From Hypsibius dujardini (Eukaryota > Tardigrada > Eutardigrada > Parachela > Hypsibiidae): 21,949 nucleotides of DNA. This document shows, in pieces, positions 11,115 through 20,790 of the stretch. Within the stretch, counting starts at the first letter, position 1. The number at the start of each line of letters is the position of its first letter. The stretch lies in NCBI GenBank assembly GCA_001579985.1, contig LRSR01005191.1, positions 1 through 21,949 on the forward strand, in the 5' to 3' direction. Position numbers and translations under genes: made by a program. The notes beneath the pieces were generated by a model. It was given only the letters and a program-made list of their open reading frames with translations. It did no database searches and had not been told where the DNA came from.

Positions 11115-12887
11115 CAGCTACTTGCAAGTTACTTGCAAACTGTTGATTTGATGTGGTTTGACAAACAAGACTACACGTTGTTTGACTGGTGAAAATTTCA
11201 AACCGGCTTATCGATCAATCAACTCAATATACGCAATACAAATTTTGTTTCCTAGGAATCTTGATTTGTTGCGTTTACTTCGATTGATTTATAGATCACT
11301 TTTTCAAATTCAGACCTTTTCCTCTGCTCGGTTAATTGATTCCCTTATTATTACGAGTATCCTTTTTCTTCATTGATTCGTTGATTTTGCGATCATAAAT
11401 CCCATCGCCCAAAGCGCTTACTCCGACAAAGCCTCGTGCAGTGAATCTTTTGCGCCATCAAGGCAAAACCTGGAAGGAAATCAGCAGTATTTTTAGAAAG
11501 CAGAAAAGCTGGGCTTGCCGAATTTTCCAGAAATATGAAGCAGAGGGATTTCCTCTCAATGAGCGCCGTCGTCCTGCGGAAAATCTCTTCCAACCTCACT
11601 CCCATTGTCAAGCAGCTCGTGACGACCAAAAAATTCCGTAGCTACACTCACAAGGACGTCGCGAATTGTCTGCGAGAAACGGGCATTGTGGATGTCAGTG
11701 AAAGCACCATCTGCCGAACTTTAAAGAAGCTGGAAATTCGAAAAACCAGGCTGATCAAAGACGTCTTGACTGATTTCCACAAAAAAACCCGATTGAACTG
11801 GTGTGTGAGACATCAGCTGGCTCTCTGGGTCCGACCCTGGTATTTTGATGACTGGCTGATTTCGGATGAATTTCGAGTGTCCTTGAACGGAAAAGGCGTT
11901 CTCCAGGTTAGCTGCTGCCAAATTTGGTTGATTGATGTATTAGCCAGATTCACATTGAGTAGTCCTGGTTATTGCTTGATTGATAGATTATTTAACTTTA
12001 GTTAATCGAACTGTTGGTTGATTGATGTGTTTTGTGCACGAACGTTTTTTCATTAAAGTAATCGAATGATTGCTTGATTGACAGATTTACATTGCGAAAG
12101 GAGAGAGCCGCTATGACGCTGATTTGCAAGTTCGGGCTCCGATTGTGAAAGGTTCCGTCATGTACTAGGGCGTTATTTCCAAGAAAGGACCCGTTTGCCT
12201 AGTGAAAGTGACAGGAGTTGTGGAAAAGCTCGAGCATTGGGAACCAATCAAGACAATCAATCAACATATACATAAGGACCTCATTGCTGCTTAAATTCTT
12301 CCCTCCATTGAGGAAAACAAATCAGCCATTTTCCAGCAAGATGGCGCTTCCATCCATACCTCTAAACTCAACCGAGAATTCTTCGACCGTTTCGGGATAA
12401 GCCCTCCGTTTTGGCCGCCAAAATCACCTGATCTGAGTGTGATTGAGAATGTCTGGGGATCCATCAAATTTGAGCTGGCCAAAAACACTTCCATCAAAAC
12501 CGTGCAAGATATTGCACGTGCTGTCCCGGAATTGTGGAACAAATTGGTCACTCGGAAGTTCTGCGAGGCTTTGTGGGAGAATATTCCGGACTGCATCGCT
12601 GCAGTCATTGCCAACAAAGGGGCGCGAATCAAATACTAATCGCTTGATTGGCTGTGTTGTGGTCTGAATTTGTCAAGGCAGTCTGTCATCCGTTTTCAGT
12701 TTCCACTGTGCCAAATTTCAGTCTTAATTTTCAAATATACTTTCCAAATGAGTAGTCTATTTCTTTGTGTTTGGTGACCAGATTTTGGCCGGTTTTTGCT
12801 CTAAGAAAATAAAACTTTATAACATGTGTAGTCTTGCGGCTCACGATACGTCAAATCAACAGTTTGCAAGTAACTTGCAAGTAGCTG
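11115..12887 (+). mobile_element. Tc1-family DNA transposon, 1773 bp, inserted in gene C
   Basis: Terminal inverted repeats of 37 bp are perfectly identical, starting CAGCTACTTGCAAGTTACTT, and are flanked by TA at 11113-11114 and 12888-12889. Each end contains ACTTGCAA twice, 11 bp apart, a likely transposase-binding repeat. The interior holds a DD34E transposase relic on the plus strand. Non-coding parts are rich in ATTGATTGAT motifs. The matching sequence in gene D near 4861 (CTCCCAGGCAATATTACCC) looks like the unoccupied site. Confidence 0.9.
11399..12639 (+). pseudogene. Tc1 transposase (DD34E), inactivated
   Basis: An N-terminal helix-turn-helix part reads RHQGKTWKEISSIFRKQK, then SYTHKDVANCLRETG and SESTICRTLKKLEI. 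The catalytic triad is visible as ISDE, QQDGAS and WPPKSPDLSVIENVW, with 34 residues between the second D and the E, the Tc1 hallmark. Between the first D and the second lies a 178-bp stretch (11907-12084) with GT-AG ends that restores the frame when removed, so it may be an intron. The copy is broken: the frame shifts near 11577, and TAG (12166) and TAA (12292) interrupt it, the first where family members have W. It opens in frame only after a TAA at 11396 and no clear start codon was found. The C-terminus ends at TAA 12637-12639. Confidence 0.85.
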
Positions 12888-12889
12888 TA

Positions 12890-13330
12890 GGTAATAGAAC
12901 CCTTTCCTGGGCTTTCCCTAAACAGGAGCAAATTTTAAGAAAATTACATTGGTATCCTCCATGCAGTTCCTCAGGTTGACTTCAAAATCGATGGAGGATA
13001 ATTTAAAGAAGATTGTCTTAAAGATCAATACCGGAACTACAAGTATATTAGAAAAGCGAATAAGCCTCCAGATAGCAAGCAGGTGTAGCTCTGCCCTTGA
13101 CCTTTAAATTCGCCTGTCGACAGTTCATTGTAAATTAACGTTGAACTATAGAATAATGCCTAGAAATGTATATTTTAATGTGCTCTCAAAATTGGTTGTA
13201 CAATGAGGAAAATGCGAAGGAAAACGTAATTAATCGTAGCAGTAGTTTCCAAACCTTGTACTTCCACCCGAAAGAGTTCTTGGGACCAGACCGGTGAACC
13301 GTGAAATACTAATTTTTTGTTTAACCCCAA
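12890..13330. repeat. Unidentified repeat, copy 2 (inside gene C, next to Tc1)
   Basis: Same sequence family as 4863-5235, with an additional stretch of roughly 100 bp around 13114-13210. It begins immediately beyond the right TA of the Tc1 insertion, so Tc1 landed at or in this repeat. Confidence 0.7.
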
Positions 13331-13539
13331 TATCGGACTATGTTACAAAATAAATGCAGGTTATTCCGGATTGGAGTTTGAAACTATTCCCTTTCCGTTT
13401 GATGTATTCCTCGTATAATAGCTCAACTAGTGATCATTAGCACGTTGTGGCCTTAATGTTCTTCAAAGGGTTTCCTTCAATGCATGCTGCGTAATAGTAA
13501 TAGCACCCTTAAGTCGAGACTTGAAGCAAGGTTAGTAAG

Positions 13540-13690
13540 ACTTAAAAAAATTGACAATGCTCCATAATGAAGTAAATAGCAAGGTTAGTATAACTTAAAA
13601 AAATGAACAATGAACGATCATAAATAAATAGCACACTTTGTAAGACTTAAAACAATTTACAATGAACTACACTAAACTAAATAGCAATAA
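13540..13690. repeat. Degenerate minisatellite in intron 1 of gene C
   Basis: About three copies of a roughly 60-bp unit built on AAATAGCA...TAAGACTTAAAA...TTnACAATGAA. Variation between units is considerable. Confidence 0.5.
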
Positions 13691-14157
13691 ATGAGCGCAT
13701 AAGCGGATTAATCATTGATCTGTCTATTGAAACTTTGGAGCTGAGTGGCAGCTCACAAATGTTAGAGACTTTGCACAACGGGAGTAACGACGATACTCAG
13801 CCGACTTGTGTTCCGCCGGGAATAGTACCACTGTGCCAGCATAAAATAAAAATAATCCGGCATAAGAGGACACGACGAACTCCGTGGATCCGTTATATAT
13901 GTCGAGGTCCACCGGTGTTGCGGGTAGAGGTCCTGCAAACGCTGCACTCCCGTGGTAATGGCTGGCGCGTTGTAACTCAAACTGGTCGGCTCATGTCGAT
14001 CAAACCCAAAAATCCCGTCGCGATAAACTCCATGTGTAGGGAGGAATTGCCCATTGGGGCAGTGTGTAGTCTTTCAGTGCCTGCACCGTTTGATTTCCCC
14101 CAAAACAACCACGGCCATAGAAGTATATAAGAAGTAAGAGGCATTTCTGCAGATTAA

Positions 14158-14736
14158 CCCTCTGAGTGCCGGTCAGCTTACACTGGCTTAATTCTTCCTT
14201 CAAACTCCATTTGCTCATCGAGCATTTGCACTTTTTTGATACGATTTTTTGTTTTGATCCTCTAACAGAACCGTAAAATAAAATATAAAGTAAAAACAAC
14301 TTTTGAAAAAAAATTTCGGAAGTGGTGAGAACTCATTAAGCCAAACTTGGCTTAAACTTAAATGGCATGTATACTAATTTGCGGTGCGTGCTGAAAAAAA
14401 AATCCCGGGCTTCGAAATTAAAAAGGGTCCTAGCCAACGACCATAACGATAAAATCCAGTTGAAAATGAAATAAACAAGCAATCGAGAGCGGAATGAAAA
14501 AACTGAACTCACTAGGAAGATGTTTTGATTCCCTATTGGCAAAATGTCAGCTGTTGTCAGGTTGTTGTGTGGAGGCGCAACAGCGCCGTCTGGCGGTACG
14601 GCATTAACCGAGCAGGGAAAGTGCCAAATGAACCCTTGTCAGGTTAACCATACAAGTTAGGTACTTTCCCTATTTAAGCCAACTTTGGCTGATCCAGCAC
14701 TACCCGGTATACCTAAAAAACCCGGCAACCAGAGGG
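14158..14736. mobile_element. piggyBac-like MITE (579 bp) with TTAA target-site duplication
   Basis: Ends read CCCTCTGAGTGCCGG on the left and CCGGCAACCAGAGGG on the right, inverted copies with two mismatches. The element is flanked on both sides by TTAA (14154-14157 and 14737-14740), the piggyBac target. No transposase is present. A small internal palindrome, AAGCCAAACTTGGCTT, lies near 14339. It sits 14 bp upstream of the start codon of gene C, between that gene and any former promoter. Confidence 0.75.
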
Positions 14737-14740
14737 TTAA

Positions 14741-16130
14741 CGGAATCTATCTATTAAAGCATTATATGCATATCTATGCCTGCCAAAACTAAGCCAACTC
14801 ACATGAGATCAATTAAAGAAGAGGAAAAAAATTATTAACGTAGACGGTCTACTGCATGTAAATGCGGAGCTTGATGGGTTTATACAACGGGATATTATTG
14901 GCCTACCATGGGCCTGGGTGACCCTGCTGGTGGAAGAAGAGTCCCCGTTCAAATCTACTGCTTAATCATCTTTGGGTTACCGCGGTTCGAGTGGCCGTAA
15001 ACATGAGCCGAGCTAAAGTAATTAATGTCTATGTTAACCTGCTTAAAGTTTCGAAGCGGTACGCTTTGCTCGCTGATGTAAATTAGGCCCGCGGTATGCG
15101 TATAAGATAAAGAAAGAACTAAACCGATATAAGCAGGGAACTTTCTCAAGAGCATTCATGTCTGAGATCCTCGTTAAACGATAGTCGATGCATCATTAAA
15201 GCAGCATTTCTCTAGTGAGATGCACAGTTTTATCATTGCGAAAGTCATCGACGTGAACTTTAAACGTTTGACGAGGATCGGCCATAGCGTGAGTCTTTAC
15301 ATACCATGAGCTGCATATGCAGAAAGAAATGTACTGTACACGTTAATAGTTTATACGTCAATTCAATTCACATGATGATTGGCAGAGGTGCGCAGATTCT
15401 CGGTCAACCGTCAAATACGCGGTAGGAATAAGTTGTTATAAGGGTTGAATGGACTTTCTGTTCTGACAGCTCTATGATTGATTACCAGCAAATGAAACGC
15501 CAACAATTCCGGCTCAATTTTGCAATCGATTAATGAAACTCGGAACACATACCTTCATATGATTTCCTTATATATATATCGTTATATATATACATATGAT
15601 TGTTATATATATATATATGATCGTTATATATATCGTTATATATATATATATGATCGTTATATATATCGTTATATATCTATATATGATCGTTATATATACA
15701 TATATATATGATCGTTATATATATATATATATGATTTCATATGATACCTTGATATAAAAGGGCAGTACGAAGCGTATTCTTAGTCATCCCTTTTCTGGCC
15801 TACAGTTTATCGATTGCAGTAGTGCTGTCCACCCTATTTGTATACCGATATATCTATCTGTGTACCAGTATATAAATAAATGAACTTTTTTTTACCATAT
15901 CCCATCCAGAACTGAATTTGCGTCAACTTACACTAGCGCAATACTTTCAGAAGTAAAGGGTTGAGCTATGGGCCAGTCATTGAAACCTACTCTCACTTCG
16001 CGTCGCACTTACCCGTTATCATCTCTCTAACGTCGGGCAAAATGTTTTTGCTGGTAATTCAAAGTTGGGGAAACACAAGAATATTCCATTTTCCTTCATG
16101 TTTACTGTAGAAATAGTGATTTTTAGAACT
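14741..16130. other. Intergenic interval between genes A and C
   Basis: Apart from the TA-rich tandem repeat, nothing coding was recognised. In particular no kinase-homology or guanylyl cyclase exons follow gene A here. Confidence 0.5.
15568..15735. repeat. TA-rich tandem repeat with ATGATCGTTATATAT units
   Basis: Runs of alternating TA are punctuated by TGATCG every 25 to 35 bp, giving self-complementary DNA. The open frame it creates, rich in Tyr and Ile, is a low-complexity artefact. Confidence 0.75.
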
Positions 16131-16137
16131 ACATTAA

Positions 16138-16297
16138 ATATATTTGTTTTGAGACTATTACATTCCAAATTTACTTTGGATTCGACTGGCATCATCCAAA
16201 GAAGTTTAAAGTCGCCCTCTGATATCGGAAAAATATTTGAATAACGCCAGTCGACTCGAAATTAAATTTAAAATGTATCAGTGTCAAAATAATATAC
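16138..16297. repeat. Imperfect hairpin downstream of gene A
   Basis: Left arm 16138-16190 (ends GGATTCGACTGGC) pairs with right arm 16246-16297 (begins GCCAGTCGACTCGA) through AAATTTA and GAGACTATTACATT-like segments. The loop is about 55 bp. It is probably a small MITE. Confidence 0.55.
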
Positions 16298-16656
16298 TAA
16301 TTAATACTTATTAATAATAATAAATGAAATCGTTGTGTGTCTTTCAAAATTTATTATATCATCAAAAAAAGCTTTATCTGCCTTTTTCGGCAAAATAAAT
16401 GTTTATATTCATCACGAAAGTAGGTCTAAGTAATAAAATGGTTTAAACCAATTCTGAATGCGACATTTGAATAACGCACGAAGTTATCTCTTCCGTCAAC
16501 AGCACGGACAATATCGCAAGCCAAATTGTGACTAAATTTTATCTAACAATACAGATACTATGTGCATGGAGGAGATAATAATTAAACTTTCAAGATTGTT
16601 CCACGAAGCATCTAAATTTACAACATCATATGTGCGCAAGCCATCTCTCGGCAAAG

Positions 16657-19600
16657 TCAAACGCGGGAGCCGTTGATGGAGGCTTTTCCGTTCCGTGTGC
16701 TTAGCGTTTGCGGTTCCAAAATCCACCAGACCGCTCGCTGCACCCTATAAATCATGAACAGGAATTGGAGGAATTGCAAATCAATTATGCACGGATGCTT
16801 GGAAATGGATTTACCTACTGGAATTTTTGCGCGAAGACACCAATTATTCCGGTCAATGCCACTAACACAGCCGCACTACTTCCGGCAGCTTGCGCGATCC
16901 AACGATGATTGCCTAAAAATACCAGGAAAATAGTTATTCTTTTAGAAAAATCTTACAACCAAGCTGGGACGAATTATGGAAAGACTTTACCGGAGTAACA
17001 GGCGGCTCCGTCAAGACCACAAACCGGCACTGCCGGTGGAAGGACGTTTCTCCCATGCCAAATGGGCTTCGAAGTCGTTTTCCGCCAAATATAAGTTTCT
17101 CTTCCCTGAACACGTAAGTCCATTTCCGTCGCTTTCATGAACACCTGGATGTGAAATTACCTTGAATGTGAGGTCAATCTTTTAAACCAGTCTGGGTCTT
17201 AGTTACCTTTAACTGTCCGTCTTCCCAGTCGAAGGATGCCAGCTGAATATTATGCAGTACCACCCCAATGCTGCTTATCCGCCACAGTCCAGCTTGTAGG
17301 TCCGGGTAAGTGCGATTGCGAATCGAGTCGGCTAACATTTTTCCGTTGTCTCCGACGGCGAGTCCTCCATTTCTCGCCAGGGCTTCGATTACTGCCTAAA
17401 ACTCATCGAATGTCCGCGCAATTAATGAATATGACAATCAAATAGTTGAACTTAAAAAAGTTGAATAATAAACCGCTGCTACGTACAATACCAGCCAATT
17501 CCATAGCTGCATGAGTTGCGGTCACGACTGGCAGCGGCTGTTCAGAAAGGAGTGGTTTAATTTTACGTTGTGCATTTTACAGACACGGCACGGTGAAGTA
17601 GCAGACCGTGTTGACAAGCATCGAAAAAAGTCTGAACAAAATTCAACATAGATACGAAGGCCAATTGCTTTTGCTCCTACTAGAATGAACAAACTTTGTT
17701 CCTGTCCAAGCGAACAAATTTTGTTGGTATTTAACAACATTTTAGGCGGAACAAGCTCTGTTCATTTCGCATCAGATGGATAACTTGTTCATAACTTGTT
17801 CATGCCAGAAAGAATCCCGTGAAACTTCGTTCGTGATGTTCGAACGAATAATACTTGTTTGTATTAGAAAGAACAATCGTTGTTCGTAATCAGACGAACA
17901 TATTTTGTTTGCGGTGTTCAAACAAACAATCTCTGTTTGTATTAGAAATAATTATCTATATTCTGCTCAGAGGGAATAGACTTTGTTGTTGTGAGAACGT
18001 TTGCGTATAAGAACGCATCTTCACCCTTGACACGCGAGAAGGGGGTAGTTTGGCAATGAACCGTAATTGACTTTAATCCTTTGCTGCACTACCCCACCCT
18101 CCCCCCGCTTCTTCCGATTGGTCGGTATTACTACATACTAGTTCGCTGGGCAGTTCCGTATTGTTGTAAGCAGTTCGGGAGATGTTGACCCACTCCTGTG
18201 CGAGATTCCGGACGGATTGTGATCCGTACTGCTCCTCGTCCACTAATGAGAGCAGCAGTACCGACCGATAAGCCTCTTTGACCTTCTGCAAAAACCAGGG
18301 TGCATCCGGGTCAAACAGCTCATCGTCGTCGTCTGACTCGGAAACTCATACCGATCATGATTCAGTTCGCGATCATTTCCGGCCCCAAAACATGTTCTGA
18401 CCCAGTTTTAGTTCATCATATGCATACCTCATCATCATCGGCGTTTAATTGCCACGTAAAGTAGCCGAACGCAGGAGATGACCACGGAACTACAGCCAGG
18501 TAAGCCTAAAGGTTACATCAACGTAAACTCAGCTTAAAATCCTCAAATCCACCAATGATATAACTCATACGGTACTGCCAGATGTGTAAAGAACTTTCCG
18601 GAAAAGGGGGGAACCTTGTCCCGTTCCCAGCAAATTTTGCTTACGACTAATTCAGAAATTTTATATTTTATATTTTATAACATACTAAAAAAACAATTTA
18701 ATAATAATAAAGGAGAAATTACCTTTCAAAAATAAAACATTAAACTAAATTTTGCCACACCCGCCAGATTGATTTGTTTAATTAAAAAGCCGGATTTGTT
18801 CCGTTGCCCCCCCCTTACGCCTCTGGTACTGTAGCATTCTTCAGCCAAAAATTGTGTAACGTGCATAAGTACCCACATGGTCGCCTTTTGTCATGCCTAA
18901 CTCTGTGGCGGCAAGCTGAAATTATAACAATACTTTGTTCGCTCATTTGGCACATACACCTATTAGAAGTCGTGATAATAATTTTGGAGAATTATTACCA
19001 AGAGGATGCGCAGACCTAGAGGTTGTCCGAAATAGAGGAAAACTGTGCAAAGACAAAACATACTGTAATCTATAATCTAATTGGTATCCGAGTCAGAGGC
19101 CCGTGTGGATTACCAGGGGCGACAACCCTAGCAAATCCCTGGGGAACGCCCCCCGGAGGTCCAGCCAAGTTCTGGACCCCTGACACTGCCATTCAATCCA
19201 AAATTTTATGCTTAGCAAATAATATATTTTGGGCTGATGTACGGGAAAAGTTAATAACTTAATATTATAAATATACGAAACACAATAATTGTAAGCAAAA
19301 AATTATATTTAAAACATATACTGATCTACTAAGTACTATTTACTTTAGCCCCAAACATATTTTTTGTGAAGGATTAGATTTTGGATCGAATGGCAGCTCC
19401 AGGGGTTCAGACCCCTGCTGGACCCTCAGGAGGTGCCCCCAGGGGAGCTGATCGGGTTGACACCCACTGGTCCTCGAAACGCGCCTCTGGTTGTGGCGGT
19501 ATGGATAGATGGGATACCTCGACTCTTGGAATTGAATTCCCCGAGCGTTTGACGCACTGATGCGTCGTCCGAGTAAGATGTCTTAGAAGCCGTAAAAAGG

Positions 19601-20790
19601 ACACCACAATCGGTCAGTTTGGTTGTGACGCGCATGAATGCATACGCATGATACATGACCACTTTTTCCTGGCTGTCCAGGCCGGCAAAAACCGTGGTCC
19701 AGTTAAGATTGTTGAGGAGGCTACAGAACACGGCGTTGGCTGACGCAAATGGCGTCGTGGACAGCCAGGTTGGGCTACGTTGTCGATCGCGAATCTCAAG
19801 ATCCGCAGCTGCGCTAAAAGTATCAAAATTCTGGTCAACTAAATTTAACGCAATCGACGTCCCAATTTCGAAAATGATTGCGTTTGTTCACTGTCGTTTT
19901 CGGATCCTTATTGAATGACTGAACGAACGAATACCTGGTGATTAACAAGATGTTGTGAGCTCCGGCAAATTCGTTCATTGGGCTGCCTTCAGTGCAGGCT
20001 ACAAAATAATCAAGCAAGTACTTAAATAAGGAGTTTCAATAATGGCTGATCAAAGTAAACTGAAAGTTTCATTTAGCTTTTTTTTCAATTTTTGTCTAGT
20101 ATGTTAATATGTTAATTACACAAAATACTAAACTAATATAATTGCAAATAAAAAAATCGGAGTTAGTGTGGCTATTTGAATCGATTACTTTTCGTTAAAG
20201 TAAAACGGAATATTTTAGTAAATGAAGGAAACAAAACGAAAACTAACAAAATCAGAATAGTTTTTATATTTGTGTTGAAGGTTTGAATATAGATACTTTT
20301 TCTGCCGTATATATTTTGTATTTTGTTGAGATTTTATTTATACATTTTGATTTGATTTATTTCGATTTTGTTTATATTTCTTTACGTGGTATTTATTGAT
20401 GTAATTTTACGTACCGGGGGTTACAATGATGCTCAAGCGACTGCTATTCCGCCGCGAATAGTACCATTGCGACAGCATAAAATAGACATTGCCCGGCATG
20501 AACGGACACGACGGACTCTGCGGATCCGTGATGAATGTCGAGGTCCATCGGTGCTGCGGGTAGAGCTGCCGCAGACGTTGCAGTCCCGTGGTAACGGCTG
20601 GTGCGTTGTAACTCAGACTGGTCGGCTCATGATGGTCATACCCAAAGAATCCCGTCGAGACAAACTCAATATGGAGTGGGGACTGTTCGGTTCCGTTTCC
20701 GGTAAGTCGTTCCACGTGTGCGATATTCGCTTTCACCGAAAAGAACCACAACGAAAAGAGAAGTGTGCAAAACAAGATAGCAAAGGGCAT
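16657..20790 (-). CDS. Gene A: receptor guanylyl cyclase/NPR-type receptor without cyclase domain (12 exons, 548 aa)
   Basis: Exons (minus strand, 5' to 3'): 20790-20415, 19998-19935, 19813-19518, 19069-18999, 18915-18877, 18505-18428, 18285-18139, 17537-17487, 17395-17207, 17144-16991, 16912-16819, 16744-16657. Every junction has GT-AG and phases match, giving 1647 nt with no internal stop. The product starts with a signal peptide (MPFAILFCTLLFSLWFF), then an NPR/ANF-receptor ligand-binding fold (landmarks NNLNWTTV, LGMTKGDH-AYLAVVPW, KVKEAYRSVLLLSL, FDWEDGQLK), the membrane-proximal pair PVCGLDGAAC, a helix around SSAAVLVALTGIIGVF, and tail VQRAVWWILEPQ to a TGA. Many N-glycosylation sequons are present. 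The start at 20790 is preferred over an in-frame ATG at 20886 because paralogues B, C and E start at the same point. The AATAAA at 16355-16350 is a possible poly(A) signal. A cell-surface peptide-receptor role is inferred from the family; the ligand is unknown. Confidence 0.85.
17687..17939. repeat. Array of short palindromes in intron 7 of gene A
   Basis: Seven GAACAA-n-TTGTTC-like palindromes at 17687, 17712, 17749, 17842, 17871, 17896 and 17919. The first is perfect (GAACAAA C TTTGTTC), the fifth perfect over six base pairs, and the others have one to three mismatches. Copies four and seven share the following GTATTAGAAA. Spacing is irregular. Confidence 0.6.
18571..18832. repeat. Possible degenerate inverted-repeat element in an intron of gene A
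   Basis: GGTACTGCCAGATGTGTAA on the left resembles the complement of TTACGCCTCTGGTACTG on the right, each followed inward by a G/C run. Pairing is imperfect and short. Confidence 0.3.
19094..19489. mobile_element. Foldback element in the intron between exons 3 and 4 of gene A
   Basis: Arms of about 110 bp start CAGAGGC (19094) and end GCCTCTG (19489). They pair through ACCAG, CCCTGGGG, GGTCCAGC, ACCCCTG and CTGCCATTC-ATCCAAAAT. CAG...CTG termini suggest a hAT-type non-autonomous element, but no 8-bp target duplication is visible. Gene B lacks it in the same intron. Confidence 0.65.

Larger units (their letters stand above)
10595..14144 (-). pseudogene. Gene C: decayed NPR-type receptor copy interrupted by Tc1
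   Basis: Exon 1 (14144-13779) encodes MPLTSYILLWPWLFWGKSNG, then the HMEFIATGF and SLSYNAPAITTGVQRL landmarks, but one T is missing between them, shifting the frame. Its donor is TT instead of GT. Exon 2 (13486-13427) is 60 nt instead of 64 and its donor is also lost. Exons 3 to 8 (gene A numbering 3 to 10) are absent apart from the start of the exon encoding IEALARN, which is fused to the transmembrane exon (11085-11008). The last exon (10661-10595) is intact: RRLRQSLWWIVEHGAVNHVIS then TAA. A 1.77-kb Tc1 element and an unidentified repeat fill the middle, and a TTAA-flanked element lies 14 bp upstream of the start codon. The copy is dead as a receptor gene, but its tail is informative about the family. 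Confidence 0.8.

Noticed and set aside
14970-15010. Possible tRNA T-loop (GGTTCGA)
   Set aside because: The flanking bases do not form a T stem, and no acceptor or anticodon arm is present.
15520-15711. Open frame rich in Tyr, Ile and Arg
   Set aside because: It is a translation of the TA-rich tandem repeat and has no other support.
16532-16726. Minus-strand frame overlapping the last exon of gene A, considered as the start of a kinase-homology region
   Set aside because: It is in a different frame from the WWILE tail, has no kinase motifs, and no consensus donor exists in the last exon to reach it.
17687-17939. The palindrome cluster considered as a CRISPR-like array
   Set aside because: Repeats are too short and variable, spacing is irregular, and the setting is a eukaryotic intron.
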